Assembly (NCBI GenBank): GCA_011009095.1
Contig: VTPC01091259.1
Coordinates: 124,001 to 188,000, forward strand
DNA: 64,000 nt
Direction of reading: 5' to 3'
Origin: Ignelater luminosus
Taxonomy: Eukaryota; Arthropoda; Insecta; Coleoptera; Elateridae
This document shows, piece by piece, positions 35,705 to 46,984 of the stretch. Positions within the stretch are counted from its first letter, which is position 1. Each line of letters begins with the position of its first letter. Made by a program: the position numbers and the translations under genes. Under the pieces are notes generated by a model. The model had not been told where the DNA came from and searched no databases. It was given only the letters and a program-made list of their open reading frames with translations.

Positions 35705-36315
35705 TACAGTGTGATTTATGGCACGAGACGAAAAATGAAAATTCGTATTCAGCTTGACATTTTAAGCATAAAACACACAATGACTTTTTTCGATTGTACT
35801 TCGCTTTTGAGATATCAAGGCAGGAAGTTCTCCAAAGTTAATTTGTGTTTCATTAAAAGTTAAATTGTGGAAATCGCGTGGGAACAAAATAATTGTTTTG
35901 GCAGTTTCACTACTTTGCTCGTGATTAAACAAGATAAAAATTGTCCCGTGAATGCAATTCCGTAACGAAGAATATGCAGCTATTATTTTTGGGTACATTA
36001 CGCAACATGATGTGATTTCAGCACGACGATGCATCAGCGCATGCTGCAAGAAATGTTGTGGGATGGTTAAACAATCATTTCAACAGGAAGTGGATTGGTA
36101 AACATGGTCCAATTCCCTGACCTGCTAGGTTGCCAGATCTAAATCCATTGGATTTTTATATATGGGGCCATGTAAAACAAATAGTTTATGCAGAGGAATT
36201 CCACTATGAAAAACAATTGCAAGAAAGAATTATGACTGCTACACTTCAAGTTGCAAACGAACAAAAGTTTGATCTATTCACTAGTTTTTCGCCTCGTGCT
36301 ATAAATCACACTATA
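35705..36315 (+). mobile_element. Mariner-like element with DDE remnant, inserted in piggyBac 2
   Basis: 607-bp element (35707-36313) with about 29-bp TIRs: CAGTGTGATTTATGGCACGA on the left, and the complement of CAGTGTGATTTATAGCACGA on the right, flanked by TA at 35705-35706 and 36314-36315. The second half (36015-36290, +) encodes a transposase C-terminus: QHDDASAHAARNVV (the second D of the DDE/D triad), HFNRKWIGKHGP, then LPDLNPLDFYIWGHVK with the final D, and a degraded tail. The first half has no readable transposase and looks rearranged. Removing the element and one TA restores the piggyBac frame. Confidence 0.85.
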
Positions 36316-36466
36316 TCTAAATACTTGGCCATAGTCCTGTTGTCTAGATACAGTCCGCTTCCTTCAAGACGCTATTATTGGGAAACTCGACCCGACACCA
36401 AAAAAGCCTTTGTTAGCAATTCCTTGTCAAATAACAAATTTGAAAGTATTAGCAGATTAGGCCATT

Positions 36467-36868
36467 TACATCATTAGAATCGTGACAACAAAAGCTATCC
36501 AAAACAATTTTAAATTGTTTTTCCACCTATTTAAAAAAATGTGGTTGATGAAGGTTCCTCGAAACTGAAACGTTGTATAGGAATCTTGTTAGCATATTTT
36601 AATGGAAAACAAAAGGTGGCAATGGAAAAGTGGTTTTAGTTTTCCTATATCTCTTCAAATAAATAAAAGAAAGAATAATAACGAAAATCGAGAAATCTAC
36701 TTTTTTTTAAAGATCTCTGAAACTATCTATATCAAAGATATCTAGATTTTGCAAACGCCAACAAAAAGGTCCTATAAATAGCCAACTTTCATCCCGTTTA
36801 ACCGATGCTGTATCTCTTACCGTTTCCAAGATCCCCACGCTGCGCATCTTTATTTTGGACACCCTGTA
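36467..36868 (+). mobile_element. J-family block, copy 1, ending ACCCTGTA
   Basis: About 400 bp shared, in reverse complement, with 58897-59302. Matching landmarks: CATCATTAGAATCGTGACAA, AAGATATCTAGATTTTGC and CCGTTTCCAAGATCCC. The right terminus GGACACCCTGTA is a typical element end. No matching left TIR is present, so the block may be a truncated element. Its left boundary falls in the piggyBac coding region. Confidence 0.75.
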
Positions 36869-37245
36869 TAGGATATAGGATTAGGTAACAAAATGGCACT
36901 AGCCTTTGTTCCGTTTTTGCCTAGATAGATTGTGAACATGTGGTACTTATACCGTCAAGCCCTCCAAACACGAGACGAAAATATTTCATTGTTGGAATTT
37001 CGTAGGAGAATAGTGTTGGCAAGTTTATCTCCACCACCATCAAATTCAAACATTGAGCCTAAACCAAAATATCTGTGAAATGTGTTAAAGGAAATTCATT
37101 CTGATGGGGAAGAACACCGGATTGAAAAACAAGAAACACAGCGCCGCTGTTGTGGAAAATGTGGAGAGTGCACCAAGTTTTCATGTCTGAAATGCAACGT
37201 AGGACTATATCCAGAGGCGTACTTTCGCCAGTATCATCAAAAGTA

Positions 37246-37569
37246 AGATTTGCAGATCGTAACATGCTTTATCCTTTTTTGATAATTTTTTAATAAAAAT
37301 ATGATATAAACTTGTGTTTATTTACTTTGTAACAAAGTTACTGAAAATTATACAGAGCTTACAAGAACATTTAATTGTTTTAGTTGAATTTATCTAATTT
37401 AGTTTTATCTGTGCATTCGCAAACCGCCAATAAGCACATGGTGCTTAGGCGACAGCCGCGATGCAGCGAACATTTCTAGTATGTCTTATCCAAATTTTAT
37501 TGAAGTTTTTAATTTAAGAATAATTAATTTCTGGAGCCAAGGCACATTGATTAACAAGAATTTAATATT
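37246..37569. other. Interval between piggyBac 2 and LTR
   Basis: Short AT-rich spacer holding nothing I recognise; part may be piggyBac 3' untranslated sequence. Confidence 0.35.
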
Positions 37570-37825
37570 TGTTAGATTGCATATAATATACTGTTTATTT
37601 TGAGACAAATTATATCTCGTTTCCGAATAATTGGTAAAATGTATTTTTACCACATCCGCTATAGATTAAATGTTTGATCGTTAGGATTAATTACGGTCAA
37701 TTTATACCGTTAATTTTTATTCATTAATGTAAAAGGGAAAAAGCAAGCCATAAACTACTTCCCACTACCTCCGCTTGCTTTTCCCCACTACGCTTAATTT
37801 GTTAGCGTGGGGGGAACCTCTGGGG

Positions 37826-37834
37826 TATATAAGC
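37826..37834 (+). promoter_or_regulatory. TATA box of LTR copy 1
   Basis: TATATAAGC, conserved at the same relative place in LTR copy 2 (48007). Transcription would start some 25-30 bases downstream, defining the U3/R boundary; that start is inferred. Confidence 0.7.
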
Positions 37835-37909
37835 AAATACAGGAGCACCGAAAGGGAGTTCTGCTCGATCCATTCTTCTCCGCTCCAGCAGTAGCAGAGG
37901 TAACTACAA

Positions 37910-37933
37910 ATGAGTATTCAAGGGTTGGTAAGT
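37910..37933 (+). promoter_or_regulatory. Conserved ATG segment with splice-donor-like GGTAAGT in LTR copy 1
   Basis: ATG AGT ATT CAA GGG TTG runs straight into GTAAGT. In copy 2 the codons are ATG AGT ATC CAA GGA TTG, giving the same peptide MSIQGL with two silent changes. It can be a donor for a spliced leader exon or simply the start of a protein (both copies continue as VSTL). I cannot tell which. Confidence 0.5.
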
Positions 37934-38030
37934 ACCCTGATAACCACTAAGGTGCACTCCTGTACCCTCCACCTTACCCTTACCGGTTCACCGCACCTGT
38001 CATCTCCGTCTACCGTCTCCTTCTCTCCTT

Positions 38031-38305
38031 CCTGGCTCGGAATACGACCATCGGACAGTACACTTCAGGCATCCACCGCGGTCCAATCTCAGAGCGGCTG
38101 CCCAGTGCCGGCGAAGTTTGCTTGAGGCGACCATCGGGCTGGACAGTGTAATCTTCTTTCGTCTCTCTCTCTGTCTCTCCTTCCTGGTTCGGGATACAAC
38201 CACCGGCGCAGTACGCTCGAGGCGTCCGCCGCGGTCCAAACCCAGAGCGACTGCCCAGTACAGGCAAAGTTCGCTTGAGGCAACCTTCGGTCTGGACAGT
38301 TTCGT
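38031..38305 (+). repeat. 152-bp-period tandem duplication inside LTR copy 1
   Basis: CCTGGCTCGG at 38031 and CCTGGTTCGG at 38183 open two units that share CCGCGGTCCAA, CAGAGCG, CTGCCCAGT and TCGGKCTGGACAGT. LTR copy 2 has a different tandem repeat (GACTGTCGTCGTT units) at the corresponding place. Confidence 0.8.
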
Positions 38306-38644
38306 CCCCTGCCACCTCTTGCCAACCCTCTTTAGGGCACGTGACCCGATCCGAAATCCGACCACCCTTCTGGGCTTGCATTAATTCTTCCACGCTTGCT
38401 GCACGGCCTGGGTAGATGTAGAGTTTGGCTTCGCACCCGTTAGCTTGTATATAGATGTAGTACACCCGCATGTGTTAATATAGATATTGCTTGGACTATT
38501 GGTGTTTTATTATTGAAGGCGCTACAGCAGTGTGATTTCAGCCAATCGACCCCTGGAGTGCCGTATCTCCATCGTAGCTACTTGGTGAGCCCTCGTCTGA
38601 CCGTGTCAAGGACAAGGTGGGGGAGTAAACCTCCTTTTTAAATC

Positions 38645-38660
38645 TGGCGCCCGAGACCGA
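38645..38660 (+). promoter_or_regulatory. Primer binding site-like sequence
   Basis: TGGCGCCCGAGACC directly after the LTR matches the usual TGG-starting tRNA primer binding site of LTR elements. The tRNA was not identified. Confidence 0.55.
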
Positions 38661-39473
38661 ACGGAAGAGTGTCGCATAGGTACGACCACCGTCCAACGAA
38701 CGAGAAAGTAAAATAAAAGCGTCACAACTTATTAATTTCCATATTGCCCCGCGTATGATTACCATACGTCAAGAAAGATATCAAACCTGTGGTTTTAAGC
38801 AAAATTATAATTTTTTCATTAAATGATACGTTCATATTAACAACGTATCAAAAATTGAGGCAACAACTCCAAATAAAAATAACTAACCAAAACATATAAA
38901 GTATTTCTTTTCTTCGCCTTATATAAAAGATGTAACACCAAAGATTATATCTATTTTCAAGAATGATTACTTCAAAATTGCAAAAAAAGAAATGTTAAAA
39001 CGATAAAATCACTTTATACGAAATTCAAAGGCAAAATTTTTTTATTAAAAAGATATAATGTCGTTTACAAAATTCCTTTCAAAATTATTGTTTACAATGC
39101 ATTGCAAGACTTTTCGAATACAAAGATTTTACATGTTGAGAATAATTTTAAAAAACGTTTGATTCTTGAAATGATAGAAATTAATAAAAAATCTAATTCC
39201 ATATACTTATAAACAAACTGACATGGAAGATTTTTTCACAATTTATTCGTATAGGTATTCTTTTCATCCATACTAAAAATAAATAAAACAGATTATTAAA
39301 ATAAGAAATAATTTTGCAAATGTTATTAGATAATGATAAAATATATGTAACATTTTGTTATTCTTTCATAATCATAAATGTCACCATCTTTGTTTACATA
39401 TAAAAAACAAAATTTTCTACTTTATACAGATTCTATTTTTAAAGTGATATTAAGATACTTTAATTGTTATATA
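38661..39473. other. Interval without recognised genes
   Basis: AT-rich. The first 100 bp may be retrotransposon leader; there is no gag coding sequence. Confidence 0.4.
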
Positions 39474-41152
39474 TACAGGGTGTTCGACAATTGGTGAAAC
39501 AGCCATATTCCCAACGTAAATCTGAGACAAAAATTTTTATCAAAGAAAGTTTCTGGATGCGTAATTGATCTTCGATAAAGCAGTTTAAGAACTTTAAATC
39601 TGGCAACATAGAAAGAACATACAAACAATAATTATGAAGATCCAGTAACTAAATAAACGTCACTTGATTTATCGAGGATTTAAAACAAATTAATAAACTT
39701 ATAAATTATAAATTTACTCGAATTGATCGTAAGAACTAAACTTAGTATAACTTAGTTTAACAAATGTTCAAATTGTCCTCCGTTAGCTTCCAGGCAGGCA
39801 TTTGCTCCCAATGGTACTGCATTATTTACATTTCTAAGCATTTGTGGAGTAATTGTAATTGTACACGGTCTATTATTCGTGCTTGCGGATCTTGTAAACT
39901 TTCTGTAGGTGTTTGGTAAACCGTTTCCTTACGAAAAAATCCAAATAATTTAAATCAGGAGACCGCGGTGGTCACAATATAGGGCCATTAAAGTTAAAGT
40001 ATTTCATTTTATGTTACTCATAATTTTTATGTAGGCAACATTTTTTGCTTTGACAATAATTATTCTGTTCGCCTTTTCTTGTCGATTACACGTTCCTTTA
40101 AAAGTTCGTCTTTTATTTATTTTAAATTCTAAAGCTTGTATTTATAGTAGATATTTGAGACTTCTCAACAATTACAACCTATCCAACGCTGCGAAAAGTT
40201 TTCGTTTAACCATCTCCTGCCGTTATAGGCATAATGAGCTGGTCCATTTCGCAGATTGAGTGGAAAATCAGTTCATTAACAAATTGCAAACAATTTTCTT
40301 CATTCAGGAATTGTGGTAAAAATGAAATCCAATAATGTTGCCTACTAGTACTCCCATCCAAACACTTAAAGAGAATCTGATCTGGTTTCTAGACGTTCTC
40401 GTACAATGTGGATTTTCGTGAACCCACTGATGCATACTATGACAATTAAAAATACCGTCTACACTACAAAAGTGGTACCGATATACAAAATCAGCTTTTA
40501 AAACATTATGCACAGTGGAATTGCTGGGAATATTAAATCGGCAAGCAACTCCTCTTGTACTAAGTAGTTCCAGGTTCTTCAGGAACACTTTACAAAATTT
40601 GTTCTTCTTGTCCAGACGAGTTCGCGGAGCACCAACATTAATTCTGTTTGGTATCATTTGACCTGTCTCTCTCGAACGCCGATCCAGTCTTCTAAATAGG
40701 TTTGCTGACAGTGGGCGACGATTTGAAAACCTCAAGTATCCAGCTTTTGCGGCATTATCATTTCCTTTGCAAACCCCATAAAACCAATACATATCGGCAT
40801 ATTCGTCGAAACTAAACTCTATTGTTTACCAGTAAATGGTTCCGATGAAAAACTAAAATTATGACAGATAATAAGATTTTTGCCGAAAGCATCAATTTTC
40901 AGATCAATAAAATACAACATTTTAGATTTGCTATTGTTTTACAAAATCTGCCGATAATATCCTTTCGTAAGCAAGCGCGAGGTGTAAAAAATGCCGGTTT
41001 TTTATTTTATGGGATATTTCTTATTCAAAACTTCCAACTTTGATTTGCTCGTGAGGAAAGAGGAGACATCCAAGAAATTTTTGTACCAGACTTTTCTTCT
41101 TAGTTCTAGTCAGGGAATCTTTCCTGTTCTGCCCATTGTCGAACACCCTGTA
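39474..41152 (-). mobile_element. Complete but decayed Tc1/mariner element (DUF4817 type)
   Basis: TACAGGGTGTTCGACAAT at 39474 is matched by its exact reverse complement ending at 41152. With TA counted as target, the element is 39476-41150 (1675 bp). The transposase relic is on the minus strand between these ends. This is the only Tc1/mariner-type element here with two perfect ends and recognisable parts of a whole transposase, which makes it the best candidate source for TACAGGGTGT-ended MITEs in the window, though its TIR interior differs from theirs. Confidence 0.9.
39760..40795 (-). pseudogene. Mariner-type (DUF4817) transposase relic
   Basis: From 40792 downward: MYWFYGVCKGNDNAAKAGYL (first HTH), FRRLDRRSRETG, a PRTR linker, a second HTH, then RYHFCSVDGIFNCHSMHQWV and HENPHCTR; the first catalytic Asp region around 'TDEA' is deleted. 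NIRFSLSVWMGV-type text (RFSLSVWMGVLVGNIIGFHF) closes the main frame at 40304. Further down, read across stops, come GPAHYAYNGRRWLNENFSQR (40255-40180) and PPRSPDLNYLDFF at about 39960, the last Asp of the triad. The tail ends with a segment read as LEANGGQFEHLL in family members, here ANGGQFEHLL-like at about 39770. Deletions and stops make it inactive. Confidence 0.85.
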
Positions 41153-41159
41153 TAAAAAT

Positions 41160-41830
41160 CAAGTCAAATAGGTATTGGTAATCCTTTACTAACCTGGATT
41201 CAGTCATATCTTTGCAACGGAAAGCAAAAGGTGTTGGTAAATGGGATCTAACCTAAGCGGATTAATATAATTTAAGGCGTTCCAGAAGGGTCTCATCTTG
41301 AACCGATTCTTTTTTCTCTGTATATCGATGGCATAGGTTCTGCGATAGTTAATTGTTCGGTTTTTGCTCTATGCCCACGATTTAAGGACGTATAAGAGTA
41401 CTTCTGTAAAGTTGGCAGACCCTTTGCTACAAGATGACTTAAGATTCTTGGTCATCTTAGTGCAGGGATAAGAATTTAGAACTGATAATTGCAAATCAGT
41501 TAGGTTTTCACGAAAGGTAAATCCTCGTACTGGTATTTATGTAATATCAAATGTTACTTTGGAAAAAGTTTCTTGTATAAGAGGCTTAGAAGTGCTTTTA
41601 GATCAGTGTTTCACTTATAGTTTACACCTTGAAGGTATAGGGGAAATAGGATGACTGGATACACAATTCGTGAAAGTCAAGTATTTAATAATATTAGCGC
41701 ATTATACTTATACGTTTCTCAAGTTCGTTCTTTGTTAGAGCACTATTCTGCTATTTGGCCCCTTTATCATAAAATGCAAATTTCTAGACTTGAACATTAC
41801 AAAACAGATGTATTAAATTTTCTGCTTTAA
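41160..41830 (+). pseudogene. LINE reverse transcriptase fragment (Jockey/R1-like)
   Basis: Starts right after the mariner element. Read over frameshifts: GIGNPLLTWIQSYLCNGKQK, VLVNGI, GVPEGSHLEPILFSLYIDGI (the GVPQGS..GPLLF..Y.ND block, with Q to E), a degraded YADD position ('FALCPRFKD'), then thumb sequence SALYLYVSQVRSLLEHYSAI and WPLYHKMQISRLE ('LEY...VW.P'). About 220 codons. The 5' part of the RT is missing, and the adjacent mariner element may have displaced it. Confidence 0.75.
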
Positions 41831-41833
41831 ATG

Positions 41834-43880
41834 TCATCATCATCATCATCAGTGATTTTCTGCTTGAGCATGTTCCCAGCTGCTACGCTATTACTCATGG
41901 TCGGATGCCTTTCTTTCATAGCCGCATATCCTTTGCCGTTCTTCAGATCCTCGAACATCTTCACTCTTCTCCTTCCTCTTCTTTTTGTTCCATTTACCTA
42001 CTACCCTTCCAAAACGTCCTTCAGTAAATTGCCCCCTCTACGTACATGCCCAACCCAACTCTTTTTCCTTTCCTGGATGGTAAATAATACCCTTCTCTCT
42101 CGCCAATCTTTCTTAACACATCTTCATTTCTTGCTCTGTCCATCCGCTTGATCTAATGCAATATTTTCCAAATCCACATTTCAAAAGTTTCTATTCTCTT
42201 CCTATCTTTCTTTAACAATGTCCACGTTTCACAGTCGTACAAAAACACTCCAGACAAAGCAAATAGCCATCCTTTTTCAAAGCTGGACATCCTTCCCTAT
42301 ACATCTGACCATTGTAATCACGTCTCTTCTGCCAACACCTTTCCGGAACCCAAACTGCTCAACCACCGCATTCTCCTGCATTACATTCCTCAACCTCCTG
42401 TTCATAATTCGCAATAAGATCTTGGCTGTATGTTCTATTAAGGCAATCGTCCTGTGCTCTCCACATTTCCTTGTACTTTTCTTATTTGCTAGCGGGATCA
42501 TTTCAGTCTTTAAAAAGTCCCTCAGCTACTCTGCACTCCTATATATTTCTCTAGACAATGATGTTATTTTCTTCACTCAATTTTCCTGCAAGCACTTCAG
42601 TAGTTCTACTGGTAATCCATCTATTCTCAGGGCTTTACCCTCTTTCATTTCCTTCATAGCCGCTATTACCTTCTCTTCCATAATGTTCCCCCCCTAAGCA
42701 GTCTAGTTCCACTTCTTCTTCACACTCAACCTTTAAATGTTTGGGTTTTTCAGTAGTTTTGTACAGGTACTCCTTCCATCTGTTAAGCACTTGCTTCTCA
42801 TCCTTTAATACCATAAATTACTGTTTTTGTCCTTTACTTTTTTACAACATCCTTCCCTTTTCTTTCCATGCAGGGTCCAACGTTTTATTATATTATTATA
42901 GACTGTCTCTGTCTATTTGTTTCTTTTCTCAACTCTGTGTTCAGTTTTCTGAACATTTTCTTATCGTCTTCAGTATCCAACTTTTTAAATTTTCTTCTTT
43001 CTTCTATTTTCTCAATCAATTCCTATTATCTGTGGTTTCGTTGGCCCTTTCCCTTTTTTATATCTTATGCTTTCCTCACATACTGTTTTTACACCTGTTT
43101 TTATTGCGGTCCATCGTTTTTCCACATTGTTGTTGTTATGTGATTCCAACTTTTCTATTTTCTGTTCAATCTTTACACCGATGTCTGCCTTATTAATTTC
43201 TTTTAGCTTCTCCAGGTTCCATTTTCTTTTCATCAAAGCTCTCTTCACTCTTTTTAACCTTACTTCAAATTCTGTCATTATTAGCACATGTTCACTGTTG
43301 ATATCTGCACTAGGTAAACCGCACACTTTTTTCACATTTCTATACCGTTCATCTACTAAAATAAGGTCTGTTTGCTTTATGTACCTGTCTCCAGGTGACT
43401 TCCACGTGCACAACCTTCTCTTATGATTCTTAAAACAAGTGTTGGTAACTGTCATTTTCTTTTTTTGCAAAATTCTAGCGGCCTTTCACTTTTCTCGTCT
43501 CGTTTTCCAAGTCCGTATTTGCCTACCACTTCGTCGACTCCTCCTATACTGTCATTTCAATCACCCATTACAACAGTACAACATTCTCTGCCTTCTTCCA
43601 AGATATTATGAATCCTTCTATATACTTCTTCAATCTCTTGGTCATCATAGTCTTTGGCATATAGACTTGTATGACTAGAAATGCCTTTGGTGTTGCATTA
43701 ATTTTTACTGCTATTACCCTATCACAATCGTATATTACCTTACACCTGGAGAGCTCCTTGTTGACCAACAGTCCAACTCCATTTCTTCCTCTCTTACCAC
43801 CACTAAAATAAAAGGTCGCATCTTCACATACCTCTTCGCTTTCTCCCTCCCATCTTGCTTGACTTACTCCTATCATGCAA
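41834..43880 (-). pseudogene. APE-type LINE relic, endonuclease to RT C-terminus
   Basis: Minus strand, from 43876: endonuclease start MIGVSQARWEGE, GGKRGRNGVGLLVNKE, DRVIAVKINA and VIQVYMP (43876-43568); endonuclease end RRLCTWKSPGDRYIKQTDLI and SADINSEHVLIM (43400-43250, D-H with SDH changed to SEH); connector; RT blocks IALIEHTAKILLRIMNRRLR and EQFGFRKGVGRRDVI (42460-42310); and the C-terminal tail reaching a (TGA)n-like microsatellite at 41834-41850. It is related to 4700-6375 and 55590-57203 by the same block order. The RT catalytic segment is mostly deleted. Best preserved endonuclease of the window. Confidence 0.85.
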
Positions 43881-44944
43881 TATCAACTACAATATATCAC
43901 ACTGCAGTAACCCTTCAGGTTAGGTGCAATTACATAAACTTATGTTTTATTTTCAAAATACTTAATTGACTATTCTGATATATTAAATAGCTTTTTTTTA
44001 AAAATGTGGGAGGATTTATCTTAAGGAATCTTTATTTCGTAAATGTACCATTCCACCGTACTCCCTATGGGTTGTTTTCGACAAAATCTTAATTACTAGA
44101 TTAGTTCAAAGGTACAGAAACCTAAACTATTTTGGAATATCCATAAATATGTTTAAATCCGTTACTAGAAAAAAACTTAATATGTAATTTAATAAATGCA
44201 GGAAATATAATGTAACTGATTAAGTGTCTGTTATAATTTTTATGTAATTCGGTTTGTACTAATAGCTGCATGGTTATATACTAATTTTTGTAAAGGTTAA
44301 TTCCTAAATAAATGTATCACTAGTATTATTATTAAACGACAGAGAATGAGATAATGACAAGAGGAATATTTTTTTATTTAATTTTGGCATCAACTGCAAG
44401 GAAATATGGTTCCGTGGATTCGATCCCAGATACAAGAAATTTGTTCCCGGCTCGTCTCCAGGTTCCAACTCACGTGCGTCGTTTCGCTCTGTGTATGCCT
44501 ATTTACTCCATTTAAAGTGTGTTATGACAGGTGTCATCACCGCTACACCATCCGGGCCGATAAAGAAATTGTTGAAGGTTTTGATAATTTATTGGGCCGT
44601 GCTATCTAAACGAAAGTCAGATAATTATTACGTATTCAATGTTCTAAAAGTACAAAGTTCCAAGGAATTACAAAGCTATTTACATAATTCGGATACTAAT
44701 TTTGGTTTTTCAAAAGGGAGTTAAAGCTCATTTATTTGATGAATTTATTCAAATCTTATTCTATTCTATTCGAATATTGTAATCAGAAATCATAATTTCA
44801 GATGAATGTAAGCTGAAAAATACTGTAATAACACATACTTATAAAATAATGTTACATAAAAACGAAACCAAGATACCAAAATGCTTTAATAAGACAAAAT
44901 GTATAGTATTATCAAAAAGTTGTGATTGCAGTTTAGAAGACACC
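43881..44944. other. Interval without recognised genes
   Basis: Includes GGATTCGATCCC at 44414, close to a Pol III B-box, but no convincing A-box at the right spacing, so I do not call a SINE or tRNA. Two overlapping frames at 44406-44724 have no motif. Confidence 0.35.
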
Positions 44945-44947
44945 AGG

Positions 44948-45533
44948 GATGCGTTCGAAACAAACACTCCAGATAGAGTATCTTACAGCTGTGTCACTAT
45001 GGTGTATACCCACAGGGTGTCATCCTAGTAACAACTATTTATGAACGCAAAAGAATGTTGGGTGATTTATTTGTAACCTAACTTTACTTTCGCATCCATC
45101 AAAAATGCCAATGCAGCAGTAAACAATTTTGTGATACTTCTTTTGTAGATAATTCCGAAAGTGGAGGTGCTACAGCACTAGTTTAAAACGTAAAATTAAA
45201 AAAAATATTCGTATTTCAAATTACATAGAAATTAGCACTATTAATGTTTTCAGCCATTAATTTAAGGGTATTGTAAACGAGCAACAAATTAATAAAAATG
45301 CAAAACATAGCCTCAAACTCCACTTATTCTCACAATATTCACGACTATCATGTGTTGATATCATCACACCGATCACACCAGTTCAGATTGCGGTAATTAT
45401 GGATGACACTTACTAAAGCTCGTAGACATTTATGAACGGGTGACAGTATATTACCAGAGTTACACTTCAGCCGTTTTTGAACGCTTATTATTCACCCAGT
45501 TGACACCTGGATAACAGGGTGACTATTTCTGAA
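44948..45533. mobile_element. MITE with GGGRTGCGTTC termini
   Basis: Left end CAGGGATGCGTTCGAAACA; right end, read inward, CTGGGGTGCGTTCAGAAATAG. Internal repeats of TTTATGAACG (45037-45048 and about 45430-45440) and GAACGC sites lie near both ends, the kind of subterminal pattern expected for transposase binding. Length about 590 bp and no coding capacity. The target duplication is unclear, so I do not assign a superfamily. Confidence 0.65.
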
Positions 45534-46984
45534 CGCACCCCAGAGGAACGAAATTTTACATCTAAAACACATGGAATATCGTTACAAATTTCTGCAGAAA
45601 GTCATCTTTATATAAATTTTCTCCGGGTAGAAACATAACATTTTTGAAGATACGTCTTGGAACATTTTAAACCGTTGTACAGTACTTTTTTATATTAAAG
45701 AAGACTAACAGAGTGTTAATTTTCATATTCGTGGCCTTTTGAAATATTTCCCAGATTCGATTACTCTTTCCTCTACTACAGTAATTTAAGGAAGCAAGTG
45801 TGCAGTACACCGTCGCTTTTTCCGCATCATTTTCAACATTTCTGTGCTCTCAGGACCTCGTGTTGTGTGTCCTTTTGTTGGTGGTCTTTTTATTATTTTA
45901 CTTCTTTCAAAGGCTTCAGGGATTTATCGTTTTCTCTTCTCTCTCGGATTCCGTTGTATATTTCGTAAACATTTCTAAGGTAAGCAACTCTTAAAATCCT
46001 AAGCAGTCCGTTGTGTTGCCTATGCTTGCGGACCGCGAAACGAGGTCATTCACCTCAACGGATCGGAGGCAGTCCACTTATCAGTCCTTCTTTGTTAATA
46101 AATTGTAATTATTACAGTACTTACTTAATGATTAAATCTTTACACAGTTAACTTTTTTTATTATTTAATCAAAACTTTATCCTTTTCTATCGAATTATAA
46201 AACTCATCAAACGCACATTGTACATCATTCCTCTTTGACAGAAATTAAAAAAGAAGTTTTTTTAAAATTCACAACTTAAGCTGTAACCGTCTACATAGTG
46301 AAGTATAAAAATGTATCTCGGACTAAGCACGCGTATAATCAAACAATTAAACTAACTTACCTTAAGTCAAGTTCTACTATAATTACACGAAGTGTTTAAA
46401 CCCAGATACCAATTTAGATTCTACCAAAGAAATTCAATCTTTTTTCTTCTATCTCCAGATTTAAGTTGTAAATATTATATTTTGCTAGAAAGTGAATGAT
46501 TGACAAATGTTGGCGCGTCCGGTAGGTTGTTTGAATATCACCTACCCTAAATAACGTGATAAATGTAAAAATTGTAGAATTACCTACATAGTGAATCATA
46601 GAGCTATCTTGGATTAACTACTTTCTATGATTACAATAGAACTTCACTTCGTTTAATTGTCCATTTAACAGCAAATTAGGATGGTAATCTTCTTCATACT
46701 GCAAGTAATTAGGTTGCGGAAAAATCGTTTTCATTTAATGCTTTCTGAGCAATAAACTTGGAATTTCTTACCATTAATTAAAAGGGAAAACAAACAAGAA
46801 AAATTAATATTTCTGCCTTTGTTGAATTTCGACTATATATATTTTTATATCCGAGGTTAAGTGGAAGAACAGCTCTACTAATTTCGATTGAACTCTGATC
46901 CTCGATATTTATTGTAATTTTATTTATAATCTTGCTATCATGTTATCTATTACATTTCTGTTACTCATTATACAGCAGCGGTCC
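45534..46984. other. Interval without recognised genes
   Basis: AT-rich, some short unassigned frames (45800-45994 +, hydrophobic; 46414-46599 -). No repeat termini recognised. Confidence 0.4.

Larger units (their letters stand above)
35030..37245 (+). pseudogene. piggyBac transposase relic 2, interrupted twice
   Basis: Three coding blocks of one piggyBac gene. (1) About 35095-35704: acidic N-terminus (SDDECYD, VPPSDGRDSE), Lys-rich linker, then LTSIDLFKMFFSENIIENIW, the start of the DDE_Tnp_1_7 domain. (2) 36314-36466: KYLAIVLLSRYSPLPSRRYY, WETRPD and the following 'R..F' block. (3) About 36930-37245: NMWYLYRQALQ, LLEFRRRIVLA and the C-terminal Cys-rich domain CCGKCGECTKFSCLKCNVGL. The catalytic Asp region between blocks 2 and 3 is gone. 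Blocks 1 and 2 are split by a mariner-like insertion at 35707-36313, blocks 2 and 3 by a J-family end at 36467-36868. Confidence 0.85.
37570..38642 (+). mobile_element. Long terminal repeat (copy 1) of an LTR retrotransposon
   Basis: About 1.07 kb starting TGTTAG and homologous along its length, with interruptions, to the LTR at 47746-48711. Landmarks in order: a CCCCACTACG...GTTAGCGTGGGG stretch, TATA box TATATAAGC at 37826, ATGAGTATTCAAGGGTTGG at 37910, GTAAGT at 37928, a GC-rich tandem-repeat zone (38030-38310), TAGGGCACGTGACC, and GGTGTTTTATTATTG near the 3' end. Immediately downstream is a primer-binding-site-like TGGCGCCCGAGACC. No gag/pol follows, so only the 5' LTR and leader survive. 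The large minus-strand frames across 38000-38470 are shadows of the GC-rich repeat. Confidence 0.8.

Noticed and set aside
38000..38471. Long minus-strand frames (up to 153 codons) over the LTR
   Set aside because: They lie in a GC-rich tandem duplication, overlap each other in several frames and repeat the same peptide twice; no protein motif. They are shadows of the repeat.
43012..43426. Long + strand frames (42741-43426)
   Set aside because: They are antisense shadows of the minus-strand LINE endonuclease, whose motifs are recognisable.
44387..44440. tRNA-like or SINE promoter (GGATTCGATCCC)
   Set aside because: The B-box resemblance is good but there is no A-box at proper spacing, no cloverleaf and no second copy.
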